A DNA stretch of 64,000 bases. Origin: Rhizobium etli 8C-3. Its GTDB lineage: Bacteria > Pseudomonadota > Alphaproteobacteria > Rhizobiales > Rhizobiaceae. The stretch is from contig NZ_CP017241.1 in NCBI RefSeq assembly GCF_001908375.1, forward strand, positions 1,615,001 through 1,679,000, read 5' to 3'. The number at the start of each line of letters is the position of its first letter. Within the stretch, counting starts at the first letter, position 1. A program made the position numbers and the translations under genes. Below the pieces are notes generated by a model. It did not search any database. It had not been told where the DNA came from and worked only from the letters and a program-made list of their open reading frames with translations. Of the stretch, positions 40,062-50,115 are shown piece by piece.

Positions 40062-41717
40062 ATGCGTTTCGATTACATCATCACGGGTGCCGGTCCGGCA
40101 GGCTGCGTACTTGCAAACCGGCTGAGCGAAGATCCGAGCGTCAACGTCCTTCTTCTTGAAGCGGGCGGCGGCGACTGGAATCCACTTTTCCACATGCCGG
40201 CAGGCTTTGCGAAGATGACCAAGGGGGTGGCGAGCTGGGGCTGGCACACCGTACCGCAGAAGCACATGAACGGCAGGGTGCTGCGCTACACGCAGGCGAA
40301 GGTCATCGGCGGTGGCTCCTCGATCAACGCGCAGCTCTACGCGCGAGGCAATGCGGTCGACTACGACACGTGGGCGAACGAGGACGGATGCGATGGCTGG
40401 GACTATCGTTCAATCCTGCCATACTTCAAGCGTGCGGAGGACAATGAGCGTTTCGCCGACGACTACCATTCCTACGGCGGACCGCTCGGCGTATCGATGC
40501 CCGTTTCTACCCTACCCATCTGCGACGCCTACATCCGGGCGGGGCAGGAGCTTGGCATTCCGTACAACCACGATTTCAACGGCCGGCAGCAGGCTGGCGT
40601 CGGCTTTTATCAGCTTACGCAGCGCAACCGTCGCCGATCGTCGGCGTCGCTCGCGTACCTGTCGTCGGCCAAGGACCGAAAGAACCTGAAGGTGCGCATG
40701 CATGCTCGCGTATCTCGCATCTTGCTCGAAGGCAGCCGTGCCGTCGGCGTCGAAATCGTCGGAAAGAACGGCGCCGAGATCGTCAGAGCGGAACGCGAAG
40801 TCGTCGTTTCTTCTGGCGCAATCGGATCGCCGAAGCTGCTTCTGCAGTCGGGCATCGGACCCGGCGAACACCTCCGCTCGGTCGGCATGAAGGTGCTGCA
40901 CGACCTGCCGGGCGTCGGCGGAAATCTGCAGGATCACCTGGATCTGTTCGTCATCGCGGAATGCACCGGAGACCATACCTACGACGGCGTCGCCAAGCTT
41001 CACCGCACCCTTTGGGCGGGTCTTCAATACGTCCTCTTCCGCTCGGGACCCGTCGCATCCTCTCTGTTCGAGACCGGCGGCTTCTGGTACGCCGATCCTG
41101 ACGCGCGCTCGCCCGACATCCAGTTCCACCTCGGTTTGGGCTCCGGGATCGAGGCAGGCGTAGAGCGCCTGAAGAATGCGGGCGTCACTCTGAACTCCGC
41201 ATATCTGCACCCGAGATCGCGTGGGACGGTCCGGCTTTCGTCGTCGGACCCATCTGCCGCTCCACTGATCGATCCAAACTACTGGTCCGATCCCCATGAC
41301 AGGAAGATGTCGCTGGAGGGGCTGAAGATCGCACGCGAGATCATGCAGCAGGCGGCGCTCAAGCCGTTCGTTCTGGCAGAGCGCCTGCCGGGTCCGAAGG
41401 TGATGTCGGACGAAGAGCTGTTCGAATATGGCTGCGCCAACGCGAAGACCGATCATCATCCGGTCGGCACCTGCAAGATGGGAACCGGTCCCGAGGCGGT
41501 GGTCGGTCTCGATCTAAAGGTCCACGGCCTTGAAGGGTTGCGCGTCTGCGACTCGTCCATCATGCCGCGCGTTCCATCCAGCAACACCAACGCTCCGACG
41601 ATCATGGTCGGGGAGAAGGGCGCCGACATCGTCCGCGGCCTTGCGCCGCTTCCCTCCGCGATCTTCTCATACGAGCGCAACGATACCCGGCCGCGGGCGC
41701 GGGCGGACATCCGATAA
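40062..41717 (+). CDS. GMC-family FAD oxidoreductase (choline/alcohol dehydrogenase-like)
   Basis: 551 residues: FDYIITGAGPAGCVLANRLSEDP, GGGSSINAQLYARGNAVDYDTWA, SSGAIGSPKLLLQSGIGP, HPRSRGTVRLSSSDPSAAPLIDPNY and the C-terminal catalytic His and Asn in DHHPVGTCKMG and SNTNAPTIMVGEKGAD. This is the choline-dehydrogenase-like branch that oxidises primary or secondary alcohols. A second, different GMC enzyme in the same operon suggests two successive oxidations of the substrate. Confidence 0.93.
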   Translation: MRFDYIITGAGPAGCVLANRLSEDPSVNVLLLEAGGGDWNPLFHMPAGFAKMTKGVASWGWHTVPQKHMNGRVLRYTQAKVIGGGSSINAQLYARGNAVDYDTWANEDGCDGWDYRSILPYFKRAEDNERFADDYHSYGGPLGVSMPVSTLPICDAYIRAGQELGIPYNHDFNGRQQAGVGFYQLTQRNRRRSSASLAYLSSAKDRKNLKVRMHARVSRILLEGSRAVGVEIVGKNGAEIVRAEREVVVSSGAIGSPKLLLQSGIGPGEHLRSVGMKVLHDLPGVGGNLQDHLDLFVIAECTGDHTYDGVAKLHRTLWAGLQYVLFRSGPVASSLFETGGFWYADPDARSPDIQFHLGLGSGIEAGVERLKNAGVTLNSAYLHPRSRGTVRLSSSDPSAAPLIDPNYWSDPHDRKMSLEGLKIAREIMQQAALKPFVLAERLPGPKVMSDEELFEYGCANAKTDHHPVGTCKMGTGPEAVVGLDLKVHGLEGLRVCDSSIMPRVPSSNTNAPTIMVGEKGADIVRGLAPLPSAIFSYERNDTRPRARADIR

Positions 41718-41769
41718 GCGAAGAATGCCACCAGGCCCGGGAGGGCCGTATGCCAAAGGAGGAACGACG

Positions 41770-42939
41770 ATGAACGAAGTGAAGGTAGCTGTTCTGGGCG
41801 GCTCGGGCTGGATGGGCAAGATTCATACCATGGCTTACCAGACTTTTCCTCATTTCCTCGGCGTCTCCGGCGGCACCGCTCGCGTCGTGGCGCTCGTCGA
41901 GGCCAATCCAGCCGCGGCCGAGGATCTCGCTCGCCGTGCTTCCGGCGCGAAGATCCTTCAGGACTGGAAGCAGGCCGTCGATGATCCGGAGATCGATCTG
42001 ATCGACATATGCCTTCCAGACAGCCTTCACTATGAAGTGGCGAAGGCCGCCCTCGTCGCCGGAAAGCACGTCTATTGCGAAAAGCCTCTTGCAAACACCG
42101 CAGCGCAAGCCCGCGAACTGGCCGATATCGCGAGGGAAAAGGGCCTCATTACGCGCGTTGGGCACGCATTTCCGCGCAACCCGGTCCACGACCTAGCGAA
42201 GGAAATCATCGAGGCCGGCGAGATCGGCGAGATCAAGATGTTCAAAGGCTGCCAGCATGTCGACATGTATGGCGATCCGATGGCGCCTTTCATGTGGCGT
42301 GCCGATGGCAAACTCGCCCCGACAGGTATCGTCGGCGACACCGGCTCGCACATCTTCAGTTTCATGGATTTCCTCGTCGGTCGCGTCAGCTCGCTGATCG
42401 CAGACAACCTTATCGTCACGACGAAACGGCCGGTCGTGGAAGGACTGGCTTATGGCGAGCAGGTCCGGCTCAAGGGCGACGAGAAGTGGGAGCAGGTCAC
42501 CAATCCCGACGCCACGAACCTTCTCTGCCGCTTCCAGAACGGCGCCGCCGGCATCGTCGACTTCAGCCGTGTCGCCACCGGCCGCAAATTCATGCAGACC
42601 TATGAAATCTATGGCACGAAGGGAAGCCTCGCCTACACCTACGACGAGGTGAACCGGCTACGCTTCTACACGAACAACGACCGGACCGGACGGGCCGGCT
42701 TCCGCGAGATTGACGTCGGCCCGGAAAACCCGACGTTCAGAGCGTTTCTTCCACTGCCGAACTTCGCGCTGGGATACAACGAGAGCAAGATCATCGAGGC
42801 CGCCGAAGTCGTGAAGTCGATCACGACCAACACGCCGATGTGGCCGACGTTCGAAAGCGGCCATCACATCTGCCAGATCGTCGACGCCTGCATGGAATCC
42901 TCGCGCTCGAAGCGCTGGATCGACATCCCGCTCGCCTGA
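41770..42939 (+). CDS. Gfo/Idh/MocA-family oxidoreductase
   Basis: 389 residues: an N-terminal NAD(P) fold (KVAVLGGSGWMGKIHTMAYQTF), YCEKPLANTAAQARELADIA with the EKP motif, and the C-terminal substrate domain with GIVGDTGSHIFSFMDFLVG and YEIYGTKGSLAYTYDEVNRLRFYT. A strong AAAGGAGG lies before the start. It is only distantly like the Afr-type enzyme encoded at 29153 and belongs to a subgroup common in inositol and glycoside catabolism. Confidence 0.92.
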   Translation: MNEVKVAVLGGSGWMGKIHTMAYQTFPHFLGVSGGTARVVALVEANPAAAEDLARRASGAKILQDWKQAVDDPEIDLIDICLPDSLHYEVAKAALVAGKHVYCEKPLANTAAQARELADIAREKGLITRVGHAFPRNPVHDLAKEIIEAGEIGEIKMFKGCQHVDMYGDPMAPFMWRADGKLAPTGIVGDTGSHIFSFMDFLVGRVSSLIADNLIVTTKRPVVEGLAYGEQVRLKGDEKWEQVTNPDATNLLCRFQNGAAGIVDFSRVATGRKFMQTYEIYGTKGSLAYTYDEVNRLRFYTNNDRTGRAGFREIDVGPENPTFRAFLPLPNFALGYNESKIIEAAEVVKSITTNTPMWPTFESGHHICQIVDACMESSRSKRWIDIPLA

Positions 42940-42964
42940 CAGAAGATTTCGCAAGGAAACGCCG

Positions 42965-45046
42965 ATGACAATCGATGTCCCGCAACACATCCTCGACGCG
43001 CTGACCGACGTCGACATGCCGAGACTGTCGCCGGAGGCCACACCTTCGGAGACGGTCCGGCTTGCCGGCATAGACGTGCCCGTCTACAGGGCCGGCTGCG
43101 TCGTGGTGGGTTCCGGCGCCGCGGGACTGAGGGCCGCCGTCGAGATGAAGCGCCGCGGCGACGACGTGGTGATCATGAGCCAGAGCGCCTGGGGAGGCAC
43201 GTCCGCCTGCTCAGGCTCCGACAAGCAGACCCTGCATACGGCAAACACGGCGGACCAGGGCGACAACTTCAAGGCCATGGCCCGTGCAATTCGCGCTGGC
43301 GGCGCCATGGACGAAGATACGGCCTATGTGGAGGCTGTTGGATCGGCCCGCATGATGGCCACGCTGCAGTTCCTAGGCCTGCCGCTTCCTCAGGACCCCC
43401 TTGGAGGCACGCTTCGCTATCAGACGGACCACGATGAGGTCGGTCGGGCGACGAGCTGCGGTCCACGCACCTCACGCCTGATGGTGAAGGTACTGGCGGA
43501 TGAGGCCATCCGTCTTGGCGTCCCGTTCTTCAACCACACCACGGCCATGAAGATCCTGACGGAAGGCGAGGGCGATCTCCGCCATGTGGTCGGCGTCATT
43601 GCCTTCAGGGCGAGCGACCGGACCGATACCAATCAGTTCGGCGTCGCCCTCTTCGCGTGCGAGGTTCTCGTTCTTGCTTCGGGCGGACCAGGCGAGCTCT
43701 ATCGTGACAGCGTCTATCCCAACGGCTGTTTCGGGTCTCTCGGACTTGCCCTTCAGGTGGGCGTCGAACTCGTGAATCTCACGGAGAGCCAGTTCGGTAT
43801 CGGAACGCGCAGGGAAGGATTCCCTTGGAACTTGTCCGGAACCTATGTGCAGGCGATCCCACACATCTACTCGGTCGATGCGGAGGGAAACGAACATCAC
43901 TTCCTTGCGCAATACTATCGCACGACGCAGGAAGTGGCCTCGAACGTCTTCCGCAAAGGTTACCAGTGGCCGTTCCACTCCACGCGGATGCTCGACTTCG
44001 GCTCGAGCTTGGTAGACCTCGCGATCTTCCGCGAGAGCGCGGCCGGCCGACGCGTCTACATGGATTTCAATCGCAATCCGCTTCCGGTGCCCGGCGACCT
44101 GCCGTTCGATCTCGAACGGCTCGACGACGACGTGAAGCGCTACCTCGGCAACGCGGGTGCAGGCCAGCAACTGCCGATCCAGCGCCTGCGTCACATGAAC
44201 CCGCTCGCGATCGAGCTCTACCGTCGCTACAAGATCGATATCGCGGCCGAACCGCTGGAGTTCGGGGTCAACAACCAGCATATGAACGGCGGCGTCATGG
44301 TTGACACGTGGGGGCGGAGCAGTCTTGCTGGCTGCTATGCGATCGGTGAGGCGGCCGGGACGCATGGCGTCACGCGGCCCGGCGGCGCCGCACTTAACGC
44401 CGGTCAGGTGTTCGGAACGCGCGTCGCCGAGCATGTCGGTGCCAGCGGTCGGGCGAAAATCCCGTCTAAACGCGATCTTCGTGCAGTGGCGGGCGCCGGT
44501 GTTTTCGACCTGCTCGCCGTCCTAAAGGCCGACAGCCCCTTAAATGTCAAAGCCATTCGCTCGCACGTCCAGGCACGGATGAGCGACAAGGCCGGCCTTA
44601 TCTGCGACAGCAAAAGTGTGTCGGAGGCGCTCGCCGCGGCCAAGCGTCTCAATGCGGAGATCCGCGAAAAGGGCATAGCTTACGATCGTCCGTCCGAGGC
44701 TGGCCGGGCGCTTCAATGGCAGCAGATGGCCCTGGCGTCGGAGGCCGTCCTTGAGGCGCTGGACTACTTCATTCGCAACGGTGGCGGCAGCCGCGGCGCA
44801 CGCGCGATCTGCGATCCCGTTGGCGAGTGCGTTCCGCTATCGAGCGTGGGCCCGCTTCAAGAGTTTCGTTTCCGCAAAGAGCAGGACGCCCACCGCCAGG
44901 AGCAGATCGTCGTTCGCCTCGATGGCAAGCAGATGGCGGTCGCTACGCGTTCCAACCGCAAGTTCGACGAAACGGCCAAGTCCTTCTTCGAGCGCGACTG
45001 GCCAGCCTGGCTGACCGGTGGAATCTACGATCTCGGTCCGAAGTAA
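42965..45046 (+). CDS. Fumarate-reductase/SdhA-like FAD-binding oxidoreductase
   Basis: 693 residues. A long N-terminal extension of about 40 residues precedes the FAD motif CVVVGSGAAGLRAAVEMKRRGDDVVIMSQ. Next come SAWGGTSACSGSDKQTLH and the late CYAIGEAAGTHGVTRPGGAALNAGQVFGTRVAEH. The second half is related to the helical SdhA C-terminus (QMALASEAVLEALDYFIRNGG). It probably adds or removes a C=C double bond, or oxidises an alpha-hydroxy acid, in the pathway. Last intact gene of the 13-gene operon. Confidence 0.85.
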   Translation: MTIDVPQHILDALTDVDMPRLSPEATPSETVRLAGIDVPVYRAGCVVVGSGAAGLRAAVEMKRRGDDVVIMSQSAWGGTSACSGSDKQTLHTANTADQGDNFKAMARAIRAGGAMDEDTAYVEAVGSARMMATLQFLGLPLPQDPLGGTLRYQTDHDEVGRATSCGPRTSRLMVKVLADEAIRLGVPFFNHTTAMKILTEGEGDLRHVVGVIAFRASDRTDTNQFGVALFACEVLVLASGGPGELYRDSVYPNGCFGSLGLALQVGVELVNLTESQFGIGTRREGFPWNLSGTYVQAIPHIYSVDAEGNEHHFLAQYYRTTQEVASNVFRKGYQWPFHSTRMLDFGSSLVDLAIFRESAAGRRVYMDFNRNPLPVPGDLPFDLERLDDDVKRYLGNAGAGQQLPIQRLRHMNPLAIELYRRYKIDIAAEPLEFGVNNQHMNGGVMVDTWGRSSLAGCYAIGEAAGTHGVTRPGGAALNAGQVFGTRVAEHVGASGRAKIPSKRDLRAVAGAGVFDLLAVLKADSPLNVKAIRSHVQARMSDKAGLICDSKSVSEALAAAKRLNAEIREKGIAYDRPSEAGRALQWQQMALASEAVLEALDYFIRNGGGSRGARAICDPVGECVPLSSVGPLQEFRFRKEQDAHRQEQIVVRLDGKQMAVATRSNRKFDETAKSFFERDWPAWLTGGIYDLGPK

Positions 45047-45080
45047 GGAAGCCGGAAATCCTCGCATCGGCAGCCAGACG

Positions 45081-45324
45081 GTCGCAGCCATCGGCGAAGC
45101 AATGGTGGAAATGTGGCCCCGACCGGCTCGAAAAATCAAGGCAGGGCTTCGCCTGCGATATCTTCAACACCGCCTTGCATATCCCGCAGCTCCTTGGCGA
45201 GCGGGCGACCGTCGGTTTTCTGACGAGGATCGGAACCGGCAGCTTCTCCAGGGCTTTCGCAGCCGAGCTGGTGGCCGACAGCCTCGACGTATGCTTCGTG
45301 CTTCGCGACACCCTCGTCAGGTGA
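45081..45324 (+). pseudogene. kdgK: 2-keto-3-deoxygluconate kinase N-terminal remnant
   Basis: VAAIGEAMVEMWPR in one frame continues in the next frame as QGFACDIFNTALHIPQLLG, VGFLTRIGTGSFSRAFAAELVADSLDV and VLRDTLVR, ending at a TGA. This is the N-terminal fifth to quarter of KdgK (PfkB family; the usual motif is GFAGDTFNTA..LARLLG), with one frameshift near 45115. The remaining two thirds or more, including the catalytic GAGD region, are absent. It starts 34 bases after the flavoprotein gene, so an intact kdgK once closed this catabolic operon, hinting that the pathway yields a KDG-type acid. Confidence 0.8.
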
Positions 45325-45379
45325 CGTTTCAGAGATCAGTTCTGAACGAGACGCTCGGATTGGCCATCCTAAAATGTAT

Positions 45380-48300
45380 CTATCCAAATTGATCGAGTAG
45401 TCTTTTTGCTTCGACGAGATCACGAGTATCGAGACCTTCGGTGAACCACGCGTAGACCGGGGCGAGCAGGTCAAGGGCCTCTCGGTCGCCCCCGCGGTTG
45501 CTGTACAGCCGCGCCAGGCTAAGAGCAGCTCGCAATTCAAGCGATTTCGTACCTTCATCGCGGGCCATCGTCACGGCCCGCTTGAACCAACTTTCGGCAG
45601 TACCATCATCTGGATTTTGGCGCAGCAGGAGTTCACCCTTGGTGCGGAACAACTCGGGAAGTCGATACTTCGCGCCGGACTCGGTCATGCTCAAGCCCTG
45701 TTCCAACAGGTCCATTCCCTCGCTCGCCGCGCCACACTCGACACAAGCCTGCGCCAGGACACAGAGATTATGTTGCAAGCCAGCTGCCACACCCATCGCA
45801 GTGATCGCTGCAATTCCCTCGCGCATCTCTCCGATACCCTCCATCAAATTCCCCTCCTCAGCGAGCACCCAGCCGAGTTGGAACCTGCCCTCGGAGATCT
45901 CGCGCGCCAGGCCGAATTCCCTTGACAGCGCGATTGTGTTGCAAAGGGTGCGGCGCGCCTTGTCGGGCTCGTGCCGCAACAGATAGATATCGGTGAAGTT
46001 AGACAACGCCTGCGCTATCGTGAACGGATGGGACACTTCTTCGGCCAAGGCTACGGCGTCTCGGCATCGCTCGAGAGCTTGGTCAGGATAACCGCGAAGC
46101 CAAAGCATCTGCGCAGAGTAGTTCCTGCAGCAGACGCCTGGATCATGCCCTGTATAGATGTAAGTCAAGCGATGATCCCGATCCCGGTCGTAATTGGTGA
46201 TGCCGTGATCCAGATGGTGTTCGGCCGCAGCGTTGTCTCCCATGTAAAACTTGGTGACCCATTGCCTATGGTGTGCTTCAAGGAGCAGGGCGTGATCGCC
46301 GGATGAACGTGCGAGCTCCAGGCATTGAAGGCCAAGTTCGTCAGCTGCGCGCAAATTGCCAGAAATCAAGTGATACGAGGCTTCACCGCAGAGCGCGACG
46401 AACAGTTGGTCCCTGTCACCCAGTTTTTCAGAAAGCGTGCGGGCTTTGGAAAAGGCCCGCAGGACCTCCGGCGATGCAAAGCCTCTGGTTGATATCATGG
46501 TCACGCCCAACGCTGTCTGCAGCTTAATCTCCTGTCGCAGGCGATCCTGTGAGTCCGGCAGGCAGGCAACGAGTTCGAGTCCCTTGTCCAAGTTGGCAAT
46601 CGCTTCGGGATGGGCCGATCGCTCCAGGGCTTGTTGACCAGCCTTCAGCCAAAAGGCGACGGCTTGCTGAGGAAGGCCCGCGGCAGCGTAGTGGTGCGCC
46701 AGCGTCTCGGGCTCGGCCTCGGCAATCTCGGGGAACTGCACCTTCAGTTCGGAGGCGATAACGGCATGGATCTGCTGCCTTCGGCTCTTGAGGAGGCTCT
46801 GATAGGCGGTTTCCTGCACGAGCGCATGCTTGAACGTGTAGGTCGCCTCGGGTGGAACGCCACGTCGAAAAACGAGCTCGGATTCTTCAAGCTGCTGCAG
46901 GATGCCCTCGAGCCGGGCATCATCGTAACCGGTCACGGCAGACAGCAGACGATGCTGGAAGATACGGCCGATGCACGCGCCCATCTGAGCCACCTCCTTG
47001 ACCGGAGGGAAACGGTCGAGGCGGGCCATCAGCGAGTCGTGCAGTGTCGACGGGATCGCAAGGGAGGGCAGCTGGCCCGAAAGGACATAGTGATCGCCCC
47101 TATCGATGAGCAGGCCTGACTCGAGAACAGTTTTAGTGAGTTCCTCGACGAACAGGGGCACGCCTTCCGTTTTGGCCAGGATCTGGTTTCTGACCTCTTT
47201 CGGCAGCGCTTTGCCGGCCACACGGTCGATTATTGCCGATCCTTGATCGCGATCGAGGCGGCTAAGGGGCAAAGCGGTGACGTACGAAAATAGAGTCCAA
47301 CGCGGATGGAACTCGGGGCGGAAAGTGACGATCAGGAGGACCGGCAGGTCTTGAAGACCGTCGATCAGCATGTCGAGCCATTCGCTGCTCGTCGGATCGA
47401 TCCAATGGGCATCCTCAACGCTCATTACGATGGGCTGAAGGGTTGCGAGTCCTTCGAGCAGTTGGATCAAGACCCTCAACGTGCGTGACCTCCGCGCCTG
47501 CGGCGTCAGCTTCAGGGGCGCGTAGCGGCCGGTGGTTTCGATCGACAACAATTCCGCCAGCAATGGTACCGCTTCGGCAATGTCGGAGACACCCTGTCGC
47601 AGCAGGGTTTCGAGCTTGTCGAGGTTCGTGTCAGAACTGTCGCTGCGCACCAGTCCTGCAGCGCGCGCGAGCTGCTTCGTGACGGGGTAGAGCGCGCTGT
47701 TAATGTGGTAGGGGGAACAGAAATAGCGCATCCGTGCGTGGGGCTCGCCGCTCAATAGTTCTTCCAGCGCGGCAGTCAGTCGCGACTTGCCGATGCCGGG
47801 TTCACCGGACAGCAAGACCACTTGGCCCTTTCCGGCACGAGCCTGCTGCCAGCGTTGAACAAGAAGCCCAAGCTCCTCGGTTCGCCCAACCAGCGGCGTG
47901 GCTACACTGTGAAGCGCATCAAAACGTCCCTCCGTATCGGCCTCGCCGATGATGCGCCAAGCTGGAACCGGAGTTGCGAAACCCTTGAGGTGGCGATGGC
48001 CCAGATCGATCGCGTCAAACAATCCGAGCACGAGCCGGTGCGTGCCGCCGGCGACCACGACGGTGTCGGGATCGGCCATGGCCTGCAAGCGTGCCGCCAG
48101 GTTTGGCGTTTCACCGGTGACGGCCTCTTCCTGCGCAGATCCTTCGCCAATCAGGTCGCCGACCACGACCAGACCAGTGGCAATGCCGACGCGAGCTGCA
48201 AGGCGTTCACCGAGCAGCGTCGTCAAACTCGCGGTCGCCGCCACTGCGGCCAGACTCGCGCGTACCGCCCGTTCGGCATCGTCTTCGTGCGCGCGCGGCC

Positions 48301-48730
48301 AGCCGAAATAAGCGAGCACGCCATCGCCCATGAGCTTGGCAACATAGCCCTCGTAGCGTGCAATCTCGGCCGATACGGCAGTCTGGTAGGCACGGATGAC
48401 GTCACGCATTTCTTCCGGATCGAGCCGCTGTGACAGCTCGGTCGAGCCCACCAGGTCGATGAACATCACTGTCAGCTGCCGCCGCTCAGCCTCACGTGCA
48501 GGCAGCACAGGCCCCGGAACCGGCACGGAACTCAGGGGCGAGGCGGTATCGTCATCGAGCGCGGCAATCGCCGCGAGGATCTTGCGGCGCGGGCCGATGG
48601 GTAGATCCAGCTCTCTCAGATCTTGCTCTGTGAGGTGCCGAAGCGCATCGAAATCAACTTCGTTCGCAGTGAACACTTCTGCGTACTTGTCCAATCCGAG
48701 GCGGGCCAGCCAAGAGGCGACATCCGGCAT
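45380..48730 (-). CDS. Adenylate/guanylate cyclase with SAM, AAA-ATPase and TPR regions
   Basis: 1116-residue regulator. Residues 1-60 are a SAM domain (VASWLARLGLDKYAEVF). About 82-260 form a class III cyclase domain: metal Asp in MFIDLVGSTELSQRLDPEEM, GDGVLAYFGWPRAHEDDAERAV, and GIATGLVVVGDLIG. About 285-560 are a large AAA/NTPase domain (Walker A SGEPGIGKSRL, Walker B-like PIVMSVEDAHWID). The rest (about 680-1116) is TPR-like repeats. It is a rhizobial STAND-type architecture that probably makes cAMP in response to protein partners. It stands alone on the minus strand and converges on the kdgK remnant. Confidence 0.93.
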   Translation of the reverse strand: MPDVASWLARLGLDKYAEVFTANEVDFDALRHLTEQDLRELDLPIGPRRKILAAIAALDDDTASPLSSVPVPGPVLPAREAERRQLTVMFIDLVGSTELSQRLDPEEMRDVIRAYQTAVSAEIARYEGYVAKLMGDGVLAYFGWPRAHEDDAERAVRASLAAVAATASLTTLLGERLAARVGIATGLVVVGDLIGEGSAQEEAVTGETPNLAARLQAMADPDTVVVAGGTHRLVLGLFDAIDLGHRHLKGFATPVPAWRIIGEADTEGRFDALHSVATPLVGRTEELGLLVQRWQQARAGKGQVVLLSGEPGIGKSRLTAALEELLSGEPHARMRYFCSPYHINSALYPVTKQLARAAGLVRSDSSDTNLDKLETLLRQGVSDIAEAVPLLAELLSIETTGRYAPLKLTPQARRSRTLRVLIQLLEGLATLQPIVMSVEDAHWIDPTSSEWLDMLIDGLQDLPVLLIVTFRPEFHPRWTLFSYVTALPLSRLDRDQGSAIIDRVAGKALPKEVRNQILAKTEGVPLFVEELTKTVLESGLLIDRGDHYVLSGQLPSLAIPSTLHDSLMARLDRFPPVKEVAQMGACIGRIFQHRLLSAVTGYDDARLEGILQQLEESELVFRRGVPPEATYTFKHALVQETAYQSLLKSRRQQIHAVIASELKVQFPEIAEAEPETLAHHYAAAGLPQQAVAFWLKAGQQALERSAHPEAIANLDKGLELVACLPDSQDRLRQEIKLQTALGVTMISTRGFASPEVLRAFSKARTLSEKLGDRDQLFVALCGEASYHLISGNLRAADELGLQCLELARSSGDHALLLEAHHRQWVTKFYMGDNAAAEHHLDHGITNYDRDRDHRLTYIYTGHDPGVCCRNYSAQMLWLRGYPDQALERCRDAVALAEEVSHPFTIAQALSNFTDIYLLRHEPDKARRTLCNTIALSREFGLAREISEGRFQLGWVLAEEGNLMEGIGEMREGIAAITAMGVAAGLQHNLCVLAQACVECGAASEGMDLLEQGLSMTESGAKYRLPELFRTKGELLLRQNPDDGTAESWFKRAVTMARDEGTKSLELRAALSLARLYSNRGGDREALDLLAPVYAWFTEGLDTRDLVEAKRLLDQFG

Positions 48731-49002
48731 GAGATTACCTCGCTGGTCGGAAAATCTATCATGACCCTCGCGAGCCGTACAGCAACACTCCGCAATTCAG
48801 GTTTTCGCTTTCGCAGCAAACACCCGAGGTGGCTCGGGCGAATGTCCGATCGCAAGGCCGAAGCGCCTTTGATGGTGAACCTGGAGGTGAAAAGTCCTTG
48901 TGACTATTGACGAAGCGTTAACTGGTGGCACGGGCTGCGATATGGTTTAATGCGGACCCATCAAACGGCGCACGAAATGAAGGTACGCGAGGACATGCTG
49001 CC

Positions 49003-49812
49003 GTGAGCGCCACAAGACTGCTACTGATCCTGCCGCTGATGGCGACGTTCATCTACCTTGCCCTTGTAGGCTTGGTGTACTTTTCTCAGCGTGCTCTCCT
49101 CTTTCCCGGCGCCAGCGCCACACCCACTCCGGAGCGTACGCGCTGGGGCGAAAACGTATATATCCAGACGCCGGACGGAGAGGCGCTTCATGGACTCTAC
49201 AGCCAGGGCGAATTCGACAAACCCTGCGTGCTCCTCTTTTTCGGAAATGGTGACCTCGTCGACAATTACGGCTTTCTCGCGCGGGCGCTGGCTGCGCGAG
49301 GCGTTGGAATGCTGGCCATTTCCTACCGGGGTTATCCGGATTCGACGGGCTCGCCGAGCGAGGAGGGGCTGCTGACCGACGGCATTGCCGCGTTTGACTG
49401 GCTTTCAGTACGGTCCAAAAGCGAGATCATTGTGCTAGGCCGATCGCTTGGCACCGGCGTCGCAGTGAACACGGCCGGGCAGAGGCCGGCCCTCGGGGTG
49501 ATCCTGGTGTCCCCATACCTTTCGGTTCTGTCAGTGGCGCAGACGCATTATCCGGTCTTTCCGGTTGCACTTCTTATCAAGGATCCCTTCCGTTCGGACA
49601 TCAAAATCGCGAAGGTGAGACAACCGAAGCTGTTCATCCACGGTCGACGTGACGACAGCATTCCTTTATCTTCGGGCGAGGCGTTATACCGCATCGCACC
49701 CGAACCCAAGCAAATGCTGATCTATGACGGTGCGGGTCACAACGACATCTTTAACGACGGCATGGTGCGCGACATGATCCGCTTCATCGAGACGCTGAGA
49801 GACGTCCTCTAG
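49003..49812 (+). CDS. Alpha/beta hydrolase with N-terminal membrane anchor
   Basis: 269 residues from a GTG at 49003, chosen because GAGGA lies about 10 bases before it and a hydrophobic anchor follows (LLLILPLMATFIYLALVGLVYF). It has the bacterial Bem46/YqkD layout: LFFGNGDLVDNYGFLARAL, nucleophile Ser in GRSLGTG, acid in HGRRDDSIPLSSGEAL and His in GAGHNDIF. The substrate is unknown; members are serine hydrolases facing the periplasm. A GTG at 48925 would add 26 residues before the anchor. Confidence 0.85.
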   Translation: MSATRLLLILPLMATFIYLALVGLVYFSQRALLFPGASATPTPERTRWGENVYIQTPDGEALHGLYSQGEFDKPCVLLFFGNGDLVDNYGFLARALAARGVGMLAISYRGYPDSTGSPSEEGLLTDGIAAFDWLSVRSKSEIIVLGRSLGTGVAVNTAGQRPALGVILVSPYLSVLSVAQTHYPVFPVALLIKDPFRSDIKIAKVRQPKLFIHGRRDDSIPLSSGEALYRIAPEPKQMLIYDGAGHNDIFNDGMVRDMIRFIETLRDVL

Positions 49813-50012
49813 CAAGGCTGTTGAAGAAGTCAGTCGCGTTCGCAGGCGAAGCCCGAATCGTTTCCGTTGTGGATGTAGAAGTGCCCGACGTCCGGCGGAG
49901 ACGAGAGCAGCCCATCCGCGACCACAGGCCGGGTCGCTCTCGTCTTGTCCCTCCCACGAGAACTCCGCGCAGGCTGATCCGTCGCGTGCGCCGTAGCCGA
50001 CATCTTCTCCCA

Positions 50013-50115
50013 AAATGCCTTGAGAACCTAAAGCGCGACGGGGTCGTCTACCGGTCCATTTCGGGATCGAACGTCTCGATAGATACCTCGATCATTTGCC
50101 GAAGCGACCGGCTAC
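50013..50115 (+). pseudogene. Possible LysR-family C-terminal remnant
   Basis: The frame reads LPKCLENLKRDGVVYRSISGS, which matches the usual LysR end (..LP..l..l...GVVYRPL..). No helix-turn-helix or earlier part of the gene can be found upstream. The rest of the 49813-50365 interval, between the hydrolase and the TetR remnant, contains no gene I can support, so this looks like a decay zone. Confidence 0.4.

Noticed and set aside
45326..45347. Inverted repeat TTCAGA/TCTGAA after the kdgK remnant considered as a terminator
   Set aside because: AT-containing 6-bp stem, no T-run, so too weak to call.
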